DNA of 64,000 nt, taken from NCBI GenBank assembly GCA_019115745.1, contig DXDA01000036.1, positions 29,601-93,600 on the forward strand. Direction: 5' to 3'. The stretch's first letter is position 1. Each line of letters opens with the position of its first letter. The DNA is from Candidatus Alistipes intestinigallinarum. Lineage in GTDB: Bacteria > Bacteroidota > Bacteroidia > Bacteroidales > Rikenellaceae. The notes under the pieces are model-generated. The model ran no database searches. It was not told the DNA's origin and saw nothing but the letters and a program-made list of their open reading frames with translations. Position numbers and translations under genes: made by a program. This document shows positions 1 to 11,289 of this stretch, one piece after another.

Positions 1-2712
1 ACGCCCGGTTCGTCGGCCCGCATTACGATCCGCGGTACGACGTCGATCAACTCCGACAGTAACCCGCTCTATGTCATTGACGGTGTGATTGCCGAGAATG
101 TCAATATCAGCCCGGGCGACATTCAGGAGATCTCGGTGCTGAAGGACGCCGCCTCGACGGCCATCTACGGATCGCGGGGTGCCAACGGTGTCATCCTGAT
201 TACGACCAAGCGGGGCGGGAAGAACGAACCCATGGTGGATATCTATGCGATGGCCGGTGTGCAGTATATGGCCAAGGACATTCCGATGATGAACAGCCGG
301 GAGTTCGTGGAGAAGAACTACATGCGCAGCTTCGTCTATCGGACGGCGGCCGAAGGGGTCTCGGATATCAATACCGTGGGCTCGCACGGCTATGAGGTTT
401 TCCAGGATCCGGAAGGCAACTTCTACTATGTCTCCAAGACGGCGGCCTATTCCGGCGAGTATTACCGCACGACCCCGCTCTATTACAACACGAACTGGCA
501 GAAGGAGATGACGCAGTATGCTCCGCTCTACGATTTCCGGGTGAGCGTGAGCGGCAGCACGAACAGCAACGATTATGCGATCATGCTCAACGCCCAGGAT
601 CAGGACGGTATCATGATCAATACGGGCTGGGACCAGAAGGGTGCGCGTGTCAACTTCAATCAGAAGGTGGCCAAGTGGCTCGACGTGGGGACGAATCTCT
701 CCTATACGCGGAGCAATTCGTATGGAAATGCCGGCAACCGCCACGACGGTATTATCTATAACACGTTGACCCAGAGCCCGCTTTATCCGACGGATTTCGG
801 AATGGATTACGAAACGCCGGACGGGATTCCGATGCTCAACCTCTCCAACCCGGTGAGCCTCGCCGAACTCAACTTCCGGGAGAAGCGAAATTCGTCGTTC
901 TCCGGAACCCTGGCCATCAACATCAAGCCGATCGAAGGGCTGGTCTTCAACCTCAACCAGACCTATTTCTCGAACGACGAGGAGACGCATCTCTATTATC
1001 CGTCCACGGTCGTCGAGGGTAACTCGGCACAGGGCCGTGCGCGTCTCGAACGGGGCTTCAGCGAAGGGTGGAGCAGCGAGAACACGGTGACCTACGCCCG
1101 CGATATCAACAAGATTCACCGCATTACCGGAATGCTTGGTATGTCGATCCGCTCGACCCGCTGGGAGAACTTCAATGTCGAGGGCAACCAGTTCGAGCAG
1201 GAGGATCTGGGTTATTACGGCTTCCCGTCGGCCAAGTCGGTTTTGCCGCCGGAGCTCTCCGATACGAAGGTGAACGAGGTCTCCTTCTTCGGACGTCTGA
1301 ACTACAGCCTGATGGACAAGTACATCTTCCAGGCAACGGTCCGCGGCGACGGCTCCTCGCGTTTTGCGCAGAACAACAAATGGGGTTATTTCCCCTCGGC
1401 TTCGGCCGCATGGCGTATTTCGGAGGAGGGATGGATGAAGAATGTCGAATTCATCAACAACCTCAAGCTCCGCGCCAGTTGGGGTATCAGCGGCAAGCAG
1501 GCCATCGGGGCCTATGAGTCGCTGGCCAAGGTGGGGACGTACGTGACGACGATCAACGGTGTGGATCCGGTGATGGCCAGCTACTTCTCGTCGCTGGCGA
1601 ACGACAACCTCAAGTGGGAGACGACCACCGAGTATAACATCGGTCTCGATCTCGGACTGTGGAACAACCGCTTGGGCATTGTCGTCGACATGTACGACAA
1701 GACGACCTCGAATCTGCTCTATGCGAACCCGATTCCGGAGTACACCGGTTTTACGACCGTTACCGAAAACATGGGTAAGATCCGCAACCGCGGTGTCGAG
1801 TTCACGGTCAATACCATCCCGGTCCAGACCAAGAACTTCGAGTGGACGTTCGACTTCAACATCGGACTGAACCGTTCGAAGGTGCTTGCTCTCGGTATTC
1901 AGGACTGGATGACGCTCGGGTGCGGATGGCGCACCGGCGACCAGGGGTATCTCCAGGTCGGGATGCCGCTGGGCAACTGGTACGGACTGAAGGTGCTCGG
2001 CATCTGGCAGAGCCAGTCGGAGATCGATCAGGCGATCGCTCAGGGACTGGTCGACGAGAGCCAGCGACCCATCCCGGGACAGTATCGTTTCTACGACAAG
2101 AACGGCGACGGCAAGACGACCTCCGACGACCGTGTGATTATCGGTACGGCCGAACCGGACTTCACGGGCGGCTTCTCGACGGCATTCCGTTACAAGGGGC
2201 TGACGCTGAGTGCCAACTTCGTGTTCACCTACGGAAACCAGATCTTCAACGGAAACTCCTATGAGCTGAGCGGTTCGAACAACTACAACAACGCCTACAA
2301 GTCGGCTGCAAACCGTTGGAAACCGACGCTGTACTATTACGATGCGGTTCATGGCGTGCGCGGCGACCTGTTCATGGAGGGCAATCCGAGTAATACGCTT
2401 CCGGTTTCGAGCGGAGGTCTCACGCCGATCGAGATCGTCAACGACACGTGGATCGAGGACGGTTCCTACCTGCGTCTGCAGGACATCACGCTCAGTTACG
2501 AACTTCCCGAGAAGTTCGTGCGCAAACTGCGGCTGGGCAAGGTGCGGGTCTTCCTGACCGGTACCAACCTCTTCTGCTGGACCAACTATTCGGGCTTCGA
2601 TCCCGATGTGAACGTTTCGTCGGGTATGGCGCAATACCTGTTGCCGGGTCTCGACTATTTTTCCTATCCGCGGGCGAGAACCTTCTCGGGCGGTATCAAC
2701 ATTTCTTTCTAA
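1..2712 (+). CDS. SusC/RagA-family TonB-linked outer membrane protein, 5' end outside the window
   Basis: Frame is open from base 1 ([34 protein letters not shown]...). Plug motif [33 protein letters not shown] and C-terminal barrel ending in ...[16 protein letters not shown]. Confidence 0.95.
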   Translation, partial: TPGSSARITIRGTTSINSDSNPLYVIDGVIAENVNISPGDIQEISVLKDAASTAIYGSRGANGVILITTKRGGKNEPMVDIYAMAGVQYMAKDIPMMNSREFVEKNYMRSFVYRTAAEGVSDINTVGSHGYEVFQDPEGNFYYVSKTAAYSGEYYRTTPLYYNTNWQKEMTQYAPLYDFRVSVSGSTNSNDYAIMLNAQDQDGIMINTGWDQKGARVNFNQKVAKWLDVGTNLSYTRSNSYGNAGNRHDGIIYNTLTQSPLYPTDFGMDYETPDGIPMLNLSNPVSLAELNFREKRNSSFSGTLAINIKPIEGLVFNLNQTYFSNDEETHLYYPSTVVEGNSAQGRARLERGFSEGWSSENTVTYARDINKIHRITGMLGMSIRSTRWENFNVEGNQFEQEDLGYYGFPSAKSVLPPELSDTKVNEVSFFGRLNYSLMDKYIFQATVRGDGSSRFAQNNKWGYFPSASAAWRISEEGWMKNVEFINNLKLRASWGISGKQAIGAYESLAKVGTYVTTINGVDPVMASYFSSLANDNLKWETTTEYNIGLDLGLWNNRLGIVVDMYDKTTSNLLYANPIPEYTGFTTVTENMGKIRNRGVEFTVNTIPVQTKNFEWTFDFNIGLNRSKVLALGIQDWMTLGCGWRTGDQGYLQVGMPLGNWYGLKVLGIWQSQSEIDQAIAQGLVDESQRPIPGQYRFYDKNGDGKTTSDDRVIIGTAEPDFTGGFSTAFRYKGLTLSANFVFTYGNQIFNGNSYELSGSNNYNNAYKSAANRWKPTLYYYDAVHGVRGDLFMEGNPSNTLPVSSGGLTPIEIVNDTWIEDGSYLRLQDITLSYELPEKFVRKLRLGKVRVFLTGTNLFCWTNYSGFDPDVNVSSGMAQYLLPGLDYFSYPRARTFSGGINISF

Positions 2713-2724
2713 AAAACGAGAACT

Positions 2725-4437
2725 ATGAAAAGTGTGCATAAGCTTCTGGTCGCAATGGCCGGTGCGGGATCGCTGGTTTTCGCATCGTGTACGGAGTTCC
2801 TGCGCGAAGAACCCAAAGCCATTCGGTCGAGCAATTCGTATTACGGAGATGTCACGACCCTGAAGTCGGGGCTGATGGGCATTTACCTCTCGTTCCAGAA
2901 CCTCTATCGGGACGAATTGCCCTATATCGGCGAGTTGGGAACCGACGAATCCATTCCTCAGTTCTACATGCCGGATTTCAATACCGTTTTCCGTTATCAG
3001 TTGGACGCCAATAACGAGATGTTCGTCGGAAAGTGGTACCGGAAACATTACGAGATGATCTCCCGTGCGAACGTCGTGATCTCCCGAGGCAGTTCGCTGG
3101 CGGCGTCCGATGCCGAAGCGGCCGCTATCGTGGCGGAGGCCAAGATGTTGCGGGCGTGGGCCTATTTCCGGCTGGCTCAGACCTACGGACCGGTACCTCT
3201 GGTCATCGGCGAGACGACGCCTCCGGTCGACTATTCGCTGCCGCGGGCTCCGCTGAAGGATGTCTATGGCCAGATTGTCCAGGATATGAGCGAGGCAACG
3301 GTCGAAGGCGTGCTTCCGAAGGAGAAGTCGACGACCGAACCCGGACGACTCTATTACTATTCGGCCGTGGGCCTCTACGGCAAGGTGCTGTTGACGATGG
3401 CCTCGCACAAGGAGTCGGGCAAGGTGGATGCCGCTCTGGCGAAGATCGGGCGCGAAGCCTGGGGATACGGGCCGATTGCCGAGAGCGTCGAGGACCTCTA
3501 TGCGGCAGCCGAGAAGGAGCTTGCCAAGGTGATCGGTCATGTGGATCTCTATCCGGAGTATTCGCATCTGTTCTGCCAGAAGTTCAAGAACACGATTCCG
3601 GAGAACATGTGGGAGATTCAGTTTGCCTCGGGGCGTCCGACGGGAAACTGGTTCCTGAAGCGTTACGGTGCGACGACCTATCCCTTCGTGCAGGAGCGCG
3701 ACCAGCGGACGAACGGCTGCTCCGTGAACCAGATCATGTACAATACGCGTCTCTACTTCACCTATGGCGAGGGCGATGCCCGTCGGGAGTGGAACTGCTC
3801 GGTTCACGCCTACGATTACAGCATCAACGATCCGGAAACGGGGGTTCCTCCCGGACTGCTCAACATCAACGTTGCCGAAGCCAAGACCGCGGATGCGCCT
3901 CAGTCGTGGCTGGGTTGCATCAAGTTCCGCTGGGATCCCGATCTGCCGCTCAATGCCTCCAACGGCGAGGATGATTACGAGTATATGTCGAGCAACTTCC
4001 CGCTGCTGCGTTATGCGGATGTGCTGCTGATGTACGTGGAGGCGAACCTGAAGTGCAATGGCGGTTCTCCGGATGCGGAGGCGACCGACCTGTTCAACAG
4101 CCTGCGGGCCCGTGCGCGGGGCTTCGACGAAAAGGGAAACCCCATCACGGCGGCCCAGACCCCGGATTTCCCCAACCTGCCCTCGAACATCATCAATGCC
4201 GACACGGTGCTCAACGAACGGATGCGTGAACTTTGCTTCGAGAGCCAGCGGTGGTTCGACCTGGCCCGGACCGGACAGTTGGATGTCCGCTACAACAAGA
4301 ATATCGACGATGGAATGATGCCGCCCAACTACACGCCGGCCAAGATCGACGAGCACGACTATCTGTGGCCGATTCCGCAGCAGCAGATCGATCGTTCGAC
4401 CAACAAGGAGGGCTTCTTCCAGAATCCCGAATACTAA
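2725..4437 (+). CDS. SusD/RagB-family nutrient-binding outer membrane lipoprotein
   Basis: Lipoprotein signal (VFASC), directly follows SusC, SusD-type sequence (AEAKMLRAWAYFRLAQTYGPVPLV; RMRELCFESQRWFDLARTGQ). Confidence 0.95.
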   Translation: MKSVHKLLVAMAGAGSLVFASCTEFLREEPKAIRSSNSYYGDVTTLKSGLMGIYLSFQNLYRDELPYIGELGTDESIPQFYMPDFNTVFRYQLDANNEMFVGKWYRKHYEMISRANVVISRGSSLAASDAEAAAIVAEAKMLRAWAYFRLAQTYGPVPLVIGETTPPVDYSLPRAPLKDVYGQIVQDMSEATVEGVLPKEKSTTEPGRLYYYSAVGLYGKVLLTMASHKESGKVDAALAKIGREAWGYGPIAESVEDLYAAAEKELAKVIGHVDLYPEYSHLFCQKFKNTIPENMWEIQFASGRPTGNWFLKRYGATTYPFVQERDQRTNGCSVNQIMYNTRLYFTYGEGDARREWNCSVHAYDYSINDPETGVPPGLLNINVAEAKTADAPQSWLGCIKFRWDPDLPLNASNGEDDYEYMSSNFPLLRYADVLLMYVEANLKCNGGSPDAEATDLFNSLRARARGFDEKGNPITAAQTPDFPNLPSNIINADTVLNERMRELCFESQRWFDLARTGQLDVRYNKNIDDGMMPPNYTPAKIDEHDYLWPIPQQQIDRSTNKEGFFQNPEY

Positions 4438-4461
4438 TAGACCACGTAAAAACGACAATTC

Positions 4462-6300
4462 ATGAAAACGATATTCAGATATGGCGCGGCATACGGTCGG
4501 CTGGTCCTGCTTCTGACCCTTGCCGGAGCATTCCTGACGGGATGCCGGGAGGATTTCTCCCCGGAACCCGAGGATATTGAACTGATCGAATATTCGCGTC
4601 CGAAGGACCGTCCGAAGGATTTCCTCTTTTTGCCGACGGCTCCGGCCGAGGCGAAGCGGGATGTCGTGGCGGTGAAGCTGGAGGATGAAAAGGGCCATCG
4701 TTCCACGGAGGAGATCCTGGCGATCGTCTCGCTGCAGGGCCTGACCAACCGTGTCAGCCCCGAGATCTACACCCACTGCAACTCCGACGAGTGGCTGCTG
4801 GAGTGGTACAAGGAGAACGGCTATATCGACAACTATACCTATAGCGATGATATCATTGGACTGCTGAAGCGTTACCGACAGTATTACAAGGGTGTCGTGG
4901 TTTACGACCCGGACAAGAAATACACGGTCAACCTGGCGTCGAACATCGCCGGTGTGGAGGATCGGGTGATCCTGTCGCCCGCAATGCTGGAGACCTTCCT
5001 GCAAGATCCAGAGGTGGATGCCTTGATCGACGTGTTCGATCTGCGGGAGCTGAATTTCCGGGACCAGACCGAGGCCTTCATGTGGTATCGGCTGAACGTG
5101 GTTCCGCGTCAGACCAACGCCCTGCTCGGTTTTGCCGACAACTCGTTCATGTACAACGTACACCGCGACTACCTGATCGAGCATCGGGTGCCGACCTTCT
5201 GGCTCCCGGGCCCGAGCGATACGGACTATTCGATCTCCTATGACGGCATGGTGCGGATGTTCCTTACGGACAGCCATGCCAACCTGGCGATCTTCGGATT
5301 CCCGGCCGGTGTCGATGACAAGGGCGACAATATCGGCTACTCGGAGTACGAAGGGGTCAAGAACATGGGCTTCTACGGGAAATACTGGATCGGAAACACC
5401 TGGATCGGAAACTACAGCTTCCATTCGGCTGTCAAGGTCGACAACAAGACCTTCAAGCAGGAGGCTCCCCGCAGCAAGACACACCCGGTTTACAATCCGA
5501 ACAAGAAGTATGTGGCGCTGGCCATGACCGACAGCGGGGATGCCATCTGTTATTTCGCCTACGACGGATTCTTCTCGCGGCAGTGGCTGGAGGAGCGGAA
5601 GCAACTCGGCGTTGTCGCCAGCTATTCGGTGACCCCTTCGCTGCCGTTCCTGCTTCCGGCCGTGGCACGGCGGATGTATGACGAGCAGACCGCGAACGAC
5701 TTCTTCTTCGGATGCGTCTCGGGATTGGGTTATTGCTATCCGTTCGAGGGTTACGGGCAGTTGCTCGGCAACCGGGATGCGACGTTCCGGGAGTATTACC
5801 TCGAACTCGGCTCCAGCCTGCTGCGGAACATGGACCTCGACATGTTCGTGACCTACGCTCACCCGTTCAACAAGATCTGGGACGACAACGAACTCTCGAT
5901 CGCCAACGCATACATGGCCCGGATGGAGGGCATCCGCTCGATCATCGGCAATATCCACAGTTCGGGCTATACGGCCGCCAACGGCAGCTTCATGCTCCCG
6001 GACTCGGAGGTCAGCGTCCACCAGACCCTGACGCACTGGGACCAGTCGACGACCAACGACGTGCTCCAGAACGGCGACGACGACTCGAAGAACGAGGAGG
6101 CTGCCGAATATATGGTCGACGAGGTGCTGAAGTACGGAAAAGACGGAAATTTCATCCTCTGCATGTTCTACAGTTGGGAGTACGGCCCGAAGCGTCTGCG
6201 CATGATCATGGATATGCTGGAGGCCGAGTCGCCGGGAACCTATGAGTTTGTGACCATGAACGACTTCGACGATCTCTATCGTCAGAGTCTTCAACAATAG
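4462..6300 (+). CDS. GxGYxYP-family lipoprotein, putative glycoside hydrolase-like, copy 1
   Basis: Lipobox LAGAFLTGC. Family-naming motif present as GLGYCYP. Block VVVYDPDKKYTVNLASNIAGVEDRVILSPAMLE is shared with the next two genes. Confidence 0.85.
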   Translation: MKTIFRYGAAYGRLVLLLTLAGAFLTGCREDFSPEPEDIELIEYSRPKDRPKDFLFLPTAPAEAKRDVVAVKLEDEKGHRSTEEILAIVSLQGLTNRVSPEIYTHCNSDEWLLEWYKENGYIDNYTYSDDIIGLLKRYRQYYKGVVVYDPDKKYTVNLASNIAGVEDRVILSPAMLETFLQDPEVDALIDVFDLRELNFRDQTEAFMWYRLNVVPRQTNALLGFADNSFMYNVHRDYLIEHRVPTFWLPGPSDTDYSISYDGMVRMFLTDSHANLAIFGFPAGVDDKGDNIGYSEYEGVKNMGFYGKYWIGNTWIGNYSFHSAVKVDNKTFKQEAPRSKTHPVYNPNKKYVALAMTDSGDAICYFAYDGFFSRQWLEERKQLGVVASYSVTPSLPFLLPAVARRMYDEQTANDFFFGCVSGLGYCYPFEGYGQLLGNRDATFREYYLELGSSLLRNMDLDMFVTYAHPFNKIWDDNELSIANAYMARMEGIRSIIGNIHSSGYTAANGSFMLPDSEVSVHQTLTHWDQSTTNDVLQNGDDDSKNEEAAEYMVDEVLKYGKDGNFILCMFYSWEYGPKRLRMIMDMLEAESPGTYEFVTMNDFDDLYRQSLQQ

Positions 6301-6309
6301 TCGAATGCA

Positions 6310-8082
6310 ATGATGTCGGATCGGATGAATACCTGTGTAATGCATACGGAATCCTGGTTGCAGCGGCTGCGGATCGTACTGCTGGTGTCGGTGGCGCTGT
6401 GCTGCGGCGCCTGCCGCTCCGGCGTGCGGATCGATTACATGCCGCAGTGCCCTCCGGCTTCGTCGGCCATCGTGAGTTTCGACCTGCAGGGCATTGACCA
6501 GCCGCATCTGCTGGCACTCGTCTCGCTGCAGGGGCTGGTCAACCGCCACGAACCGCAGTTGTACACCTACTCTTCGGGGTATTCGGATGGCCTGCTGAAG
6601 CTCTACAAACGCATCGGCGTGGTCACCTCCGAGGAGCGGTGCGACGATGTGATGGCCCTGCTGGACCGTTACCGGGAGCACTATCGGGGCGTCGTGATCT
6701 ACGATCCGGCGAAACGTTATACGATCAATCTGGCGTCGAACATCGCGGGTGTCGAGGATCGGGTGATCCTGGCCCCGTCGCTGCTGGAGTCGTTCCGGGA
6801 ACGGGTGGACTCGACGGTGGATGTGCTGGACCTGCGCGAATTGGATCTGCGTTCGGCCGGGGAGGCCTTCGACTGGTATCGGGAGAAGGTCTTCCCGCAC
6901 CAGAACCATCGGATGCTGGGTGTGGCCAAGGATGTCTACATGTACGATGTCTTCCGCGACTATCTGATCGCCTGCAAGATCCCGACCTTCTGGCTTCCGG
7001 GCGAAGGGGACGACGACTGGTCCGAGGAGGCGGTCGAGGATGTGATCTGGCTCTATGAACATACGCCGGCGAACATCCCGGTCTTCGGGTTCTGGCCCGG
7101 GCTCGATCAGGGCAAGGATGTCGGTTACAACGAATACTTCGGGACGAAACTGGCCGGAAACTACGGCAAGTTCACGATCGTATGCACGTGGGTGGGCAGC
7201 TACAGCTACCACAGCGGCGTGCAGATCAGCAGTGACGAGTTCCGCCAGACCCGGGTCCGTTCCAAGCGTTTCCGCGACTACGATCCGACGAAAAAGTACG
7301 TGGCGCTGGTGATGGTCGAGAGCGGCGATGCTCCGGGGTACTTCCAGTTTGACGGCTTCTTCCCGCGGCAGTGGGACGATTCGCTGCGGGGCAGCGTCCC
7401 GATCAGCTACGGCATCAGCATGTCGCTGCGCTGGTTGATGCCCGGGGTGATGCGCCACCTCTACGACACGGCCACCGAGAACGACTACTTCTTCTGTCCG
7501 ATCTCCGGGGCGGGATATTGCTATCCGCTGCTGGGATACTGCGACTCGGTTCCCGACCGGGAGGCGCACCTGGATGCGTATTTCGATCTGACGGCCCGCA
7601 ACATGGCGCAGCTCGACATGGATATGCTGGCGCTTTACACCCATCCGGACCGGGTGCCCTGGAGTGCGGCGGACAGTGCGCTGATCCGTCGTTATGTGGA
7701 GCCGTTGCCGCAGGTGCGTTCGATCATCTCGGGGATGCACCGCACGGGTTATGCGCCGTCGCAGGGAAACGGATTTCTGGCAAACGGAACAACGACCGTC
7801 CATCACGTGATGACACACTGGTCGTGGGAGGATTGGGACCTGTTCCGGAGCGGGACTGCGGCGGATATTCCGGCCGCCGAGTTTCTGGCACAGGAGATCC
7901 GAAACGGCTGCGAAGGGACGAATTTCGTGACGGCCATGTTCTACAGTTGGCATTACGGACCCCGCCGTCTGGCTCTGGTCCGGGAGATGCTCGAAAAGGA
8001 GGGGTATGTCTTTGTCACGATGAACGAATTCGACGATCTGTATCGGAAAAGCAAACAAGCAAATAACGAAAACAAGCTATGA
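6310..8082 (+). CDS. GxGYxYP-family lipoprotein, copy 2
   Basis: Paralogue of 4462..6300. Motif GAGYCYPLLGY; shared block VVIYDPAKRYTINLASNIAGVEDRVILAPSLLE. Confidence 0.85.
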   Translation: MMSDRMNTCVMHTESWLQRLRIVLLVSVALCCGACRSGVRIDYMPQCPPASSAIVSFDLQGIDQPHLLALVSLQGLVNRHEPQLYTYSSGYSDGLLKLYKRIGVVTSEERCDDVMALLDRYREHYRGVVIYDPAKRYTINLASNIAGVEDRVILAPSLLESFRERVDSTVDVLDLRELDLRSAGEAFDWYREKVFPHQNHRMLGVAKDVYMYDVFRDYLIACKIPTFWLPGEGDDDWSEEAVEDVIWLYEHTPANIPVFGFWPGLDQGKDVGYNEYFGTKLAGNYGKFTIVCTWVGSYSYHSGVQISSDEFRQTRVRSKRFRDYDPTKKYVALVMVESGDAPGYFQFDGFFPRQWDDSLRGSVPISYGISMSLRWLMPGVMRHLYDTATENDYFFCPISGAGYCYPLLGYCDSVPDREAHLDAYFDLTARNMAQLDMDMLALYTHPDRVPWSAADSALIRRYVEPLPQVRSIISGMHRTGYAPSQGNGFLANGTTTVHHVMTHWSWEDWDLFRSGTAADIPAAEFLAQEIRNGCEGTNFVTAMFYSWHYGPRRLALVREMLEKEGYVFVTMNEFDDLYRKSKQANNENKL

Positions 8083-9869
8083 AAAACGAACGATCGAATA
8101 AACGGATACTGCTGTTGATCGGCCTGTTGGCAGGCCTGCTGCCCGGTATGTTGCTGGGATCGGGCGGATGCGCGCAACAGGTTGCAGCCCAGATCGATAC
8201 TCTTGATATGGTTCCGCAGTCGCCGCCGGCCGCAACCGATGTGGTGAAGGTGGTCTTTACTCCGGGGATCTCCCAGGAGAAGGTGCTGGCAATCGTCTCG
8301 CTGCAGGGGCTGGTGAACCGCGTGAAACCGCAGATCTTCACCTACGCGCCGAATGCAAACTATCCCGACGGCACGCAGCGGCTCTACGAGCAGGACGGTT
8401 ACATCACCTCCGTACGTACGTGCGAGGATCTTTGGGAGCTGCTCCGGGAGTTCTCCGACTACTACGATGGCGTGGTTGTCTACGATCCGCAGAAGCGCTA
8501 TACGGTCAATCTGGCCTCGAACATCGCGGGGGCCGACAAGCGGGTGATTCTCTCCCCGGCGATGCTGGAGGAGTTCCGGCAGCGGGTCGATGCCGATGTC
8601 GATGTGGAGGACCTGCGGAGTTACGATTTTGCCAACGAACACGCGGCGTTCGAGTGGTACCGCGAGCATGTCTTCCCGCGTCAGAACCACCGGATGCTGG
8701 GCGTCGTGAAGGACTTCTACATGTACGACGTGGTTCGTGACTACCTGATCTCCAGCAACGCCCCGACCTTCTGGCTCTACGGCAAGAACGACGAGGGCGC
8801 CTATCCGGAGAATCTGGCCGATGTGGAGTGGCTGATGGAGAATACGCCTTCGGGCATTCCGGTTTTCGGGTCGTGGATCGGCATCGAGAACGGCCGGGAA
8901 GTCGGTTACAACGAGTATTACGGTACGCAGTTCGGCAGTTGGTACGGCAAATATTCGCTGGCCTGTACGTGGGTGGGCGGTTTCAGCTACCACAGCGGCG
9001 TGCAGATCGGTGATTACGAATTCAAACAGACCAAGGTCCGCGCGAAGCACATGCGCGATTATGATCCGACGAAAAAATACGTCGCCCTGGTCATGGTCGA
9101 CAGCGGGGATGCTCCGGCCTACTACGTCTACGACGGTCTTTTCGCCCGGCAATGGGATGATCCCTACCGGGGTCAGGTGCCGTTGAGCTACGGATTGGCG
9201 CTGTCGATGCGCCAGTTGATGCCCGGAGTGATGCGCCACCTCTACGACACGGCTACCGAGAACGACTACTTCTTCTGTGCCGTGGGCGGGTTGGGCTACT
9301 CGTATGCCCTGCTGGGGCTCTGCGACTCCACCCGGATGCCCGACCGGAACTACCACGACTACTTCCTGCGGACGGATGCCAACATGCGGGCGCTCGACAT
9401 GGACATGATGATGATCTACACCTACTCGGGCCTTCAGAAGTGGAGCTCGGCCGACAGCCTGAAGGTAACGCGCCACATTGCGACGATGCCGCATCTGAAG
9501 TCGCTCATCTCGGGGCTTCACCGGACCGGTTATGCCCCGTCGGAGGGGAACGGCTTTATCGGCGACCGCGGCGTGACGGTCCACCACGTGATGAACCACT
9601 GGTCGGACGAACACGACTGGGAGTTGTTCCGCAGCGGTTTGGCCGGGGACGGTCCCGCGGTGGACCATCTGGAGGCCGAACTGCGGGAGAATGCGAAGAC
9701 GGCCGACTTCATCACGACGATGTTCTACAGTTGGCATTACGGGCCGCGACGCCTGAAACAACTGGTCGACCGCATGGAGAAGGACGGTTTTGTCTTTGTG
9801 ACCCTGAACGAATTCGATCACCTCTACCGGCAGAGTTGTGCCGTGAAAGGTCAGCAAGCGCATGAATAG
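8079..9869 (+). CDS. GxGYxYP-family protein, copy 3 with a variant motif (GLGYSYA)
   Basis: Paralogue of the two preceding genes. ATGA overlap with the upstream stop. Shared block VVVYDPQKRYTVNLASNIAGADKRVILSPAMLE. Confidence 0.85.
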   Translation: MKNERSNKRILLLIGLLAGLLPGMLLGSGGCAQQVAAQIDTLDMVPQSPPAATDVVKVVFTPGISQEKVLAIVSLQGLVNRVKPQIFTYAPNANYPDGTQRLYEQDGYITSVRTCEDLWELLREFSDYYDGVVVYDPQKRYTVNLASNIAGADKRVILSPAMLEEFRQRVDADVDVEDLRSYDFANEHAAFEWYREHVFPRQNHRMLGVVKDFYMYDVVRDYLISSNAPTFWLYGKNDEGAYPENLADVEWLMENTPSGIPVFGSWIGIENGREVGYNEYYGTQFGSWYGKYSLACTWVGGFSYHSGVQIGDYEFKQTKVRAKHMRDYDPTKKYVALVMVDSGDAPAYYVYDGLFARQWDDPYRGQVPLSYGLALSMRQLMPGVMRHLYDTATENDYFFCAVGGLGYSYALLGLCDSTRMPDRNYHDYFLRTDANMRALDMDMMMIYTYSGLQKWSSADSLKVTRHIATMPHLKSLISGLHRTGYAPSEGNGFIGDRGVTVHHVMNHWSDEHDWELFRSGLAGDGPAVDHLEAELRENAKTADFITTMFYSWHYGPRRLKQLVDRMEKDGFVFVTLNEFDHLYRQSCAVKGQQAHE

Positions 9870-9897
9870 ATTCAATGAAACCCAAAATTATTAACCT

Positions 9898-11277
9898 ATG
9901 AAACGACATTTCTATTTGCCGCTCGTTGCGATTCTGCTGGCGGGAGCGGCGTGGTCATGCAGCGAACCGGAGAATTCTCCCGTAGAGAACGCGTTCGCTC
10001 CATTGACGGATATCGAGGTTCCGGACAATTTCTGGTTCGCACAGGGGCAGACCTTTTCGATCCAGGGCCGGGGCTTCAGCCAACTGGACTCCGTGGTGTT
10101 GAAGCCTGCCGTGGGCGGTTTCGACTATCGTCCGGTGAAGTGTTCGGCCGGGGCTTACAGTTATTCCGTGACTCTGCCGACGGACATCCCGGTCGGGGAG
10201 TATGAACTGATGCTGTATCGTTACGACGGCGAGAGTCACGACCTGGGTCCCATCACGATCCATTCGCAGATCGTGATCGAAGGGCTCGAAGGCGATGAGA
10301 AGACCTCGCTCGAAGGGGGCGTGGAGTTGTTGGCCTCCGAGCAGGGGACGTCGCAGTTCTGCCCGGGCGACTCGATCATGCTCATCGACAAGCAGACCTC
10401 CGAGGTCTTCAAGCTGGCGACGAGCATCGACGAACGCTCTCCGTGGAAGCTCTCCTACCAGGCTCCCGAAGAGTATCTGGGCGAGGCGAAGACCTATCTG
10501 ATGCGTGGGTCGACCGTGTCGTACCTGCAGGATCTGGAGACGCTGGACATCAAGGTCGGGGATTATTACGAAGGGGGTATCATCATCTGGTTCGACCCCT
10601 CCCAGGCCCTGAGCGGCATCTGCATGAACATCTTCAACGGTGCAACGACCGAGCGTACGTCGAGCAGCGACAACAAGCGCCTGCCGATGGGTACGGAGTA
10701 CAAGGCCGGGGATGCCAACGGCACGGAGAAGCCCGAGGCCTACGCCATCGGTATGGGCGACGAGAATACCGAGAAGTTCTACAAGTTCGAGACCAAGCGC
10801 GGGTATGATCCTGCGGCAATCCACCACCGCGACTACAACGGTACGAATCCGCTGCCGTCGGTCTCCTACATGGCCCTCAACTATTCGCTGAAGGGACTGG
10901 ACGGTGAGACGTACGACGACTGGTTCATTCCGTCGTTCGAGACCTTGCGACTGATGCTCTACAACCGCGATGAGCTGAACGAGATCTGCGATGAACTGGG
11001 TGGTGAACCGCTGCCGGGCAGCAAGTATGTCTACAAGACCGAGCCCTTCAAGGGGGAGAACTGCTGGGGGTACGGCGACGGTATGACCACCGTTTCGTCG
11101 AACGTGGACAGCGATCCGAATGCTTACTACAATGTTCGTGCGATTCGGTTTGCCCCGACGGCTGCCGAGGAGAACGGCGGGGAGTTCGTCGAGGCGGACC
11201 ACCTCACCTCGTACATGATCCAGGCTCCGGACTATGCCTTCCGCCTGGTGCGCAAATTTGGGTATGACAAAGACTAA
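9898..11277 (+). CDS. Surface lipoprotein with one IPT/TIG-like module and a DUF1566-like C-terminal module; candidate surface glycan-binding protein
   Basis: Signal LLAGAAWSC; FSIQGRGFSQLDSVVLKP resembles IPT/TIG; C-terminus VGDYYEGGIIIWFDPSQALSGICMNIFNG...YDDWFIPSFETL matches the downstream gene. Confidence 0.65.
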   Translation: MKRHFYLPLVAILLAGAAWSCSEPENSPVENAFAPLTDIEVPDNFWFAQGQTFSIQGRGFSQLDSVVLKPAVGGFDYRPVKCSAGAYSYSVTLPTDIPVGEYELMLYRYDGESHDLGPITIHSQIVIEGLEGDEKTSLEGGVELLASEQGTSQFCPGDSIMLIDKQTSEVFKLATSIDERSPWKLSYQAPEEYLGEAKTYLMRGSTVSYLQDLETLDIKVGDYYEGGIIIWFDPSQALSGICMNIFNGATTERTSSSDNKRLPMGTEYKAGDANGTEKPEAYAIGMGDENTEKFYKFETKRGYDPAAIHHRDYNGTNPLPSVSYMALNYSLKGLDGETYDDWFIPSFETLRLMLYNRDELNEICDELGGEPLPGSKYVYKTEPFKGENCWGYGDGMTTVSSNVDSDPNAYYNVRAIRFAPTAAEENGGEFVEADHLTSYMIQAPDYAFRLVRKFGYDKD

Positions 11278-11289
11278 AAACTGCAGGAT

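Noticed and set aside
7953-9875. 640 aa minus-strand ORF
   Set aside because: Antisense shadow of the third GxGYxYP gene; no domain signature.
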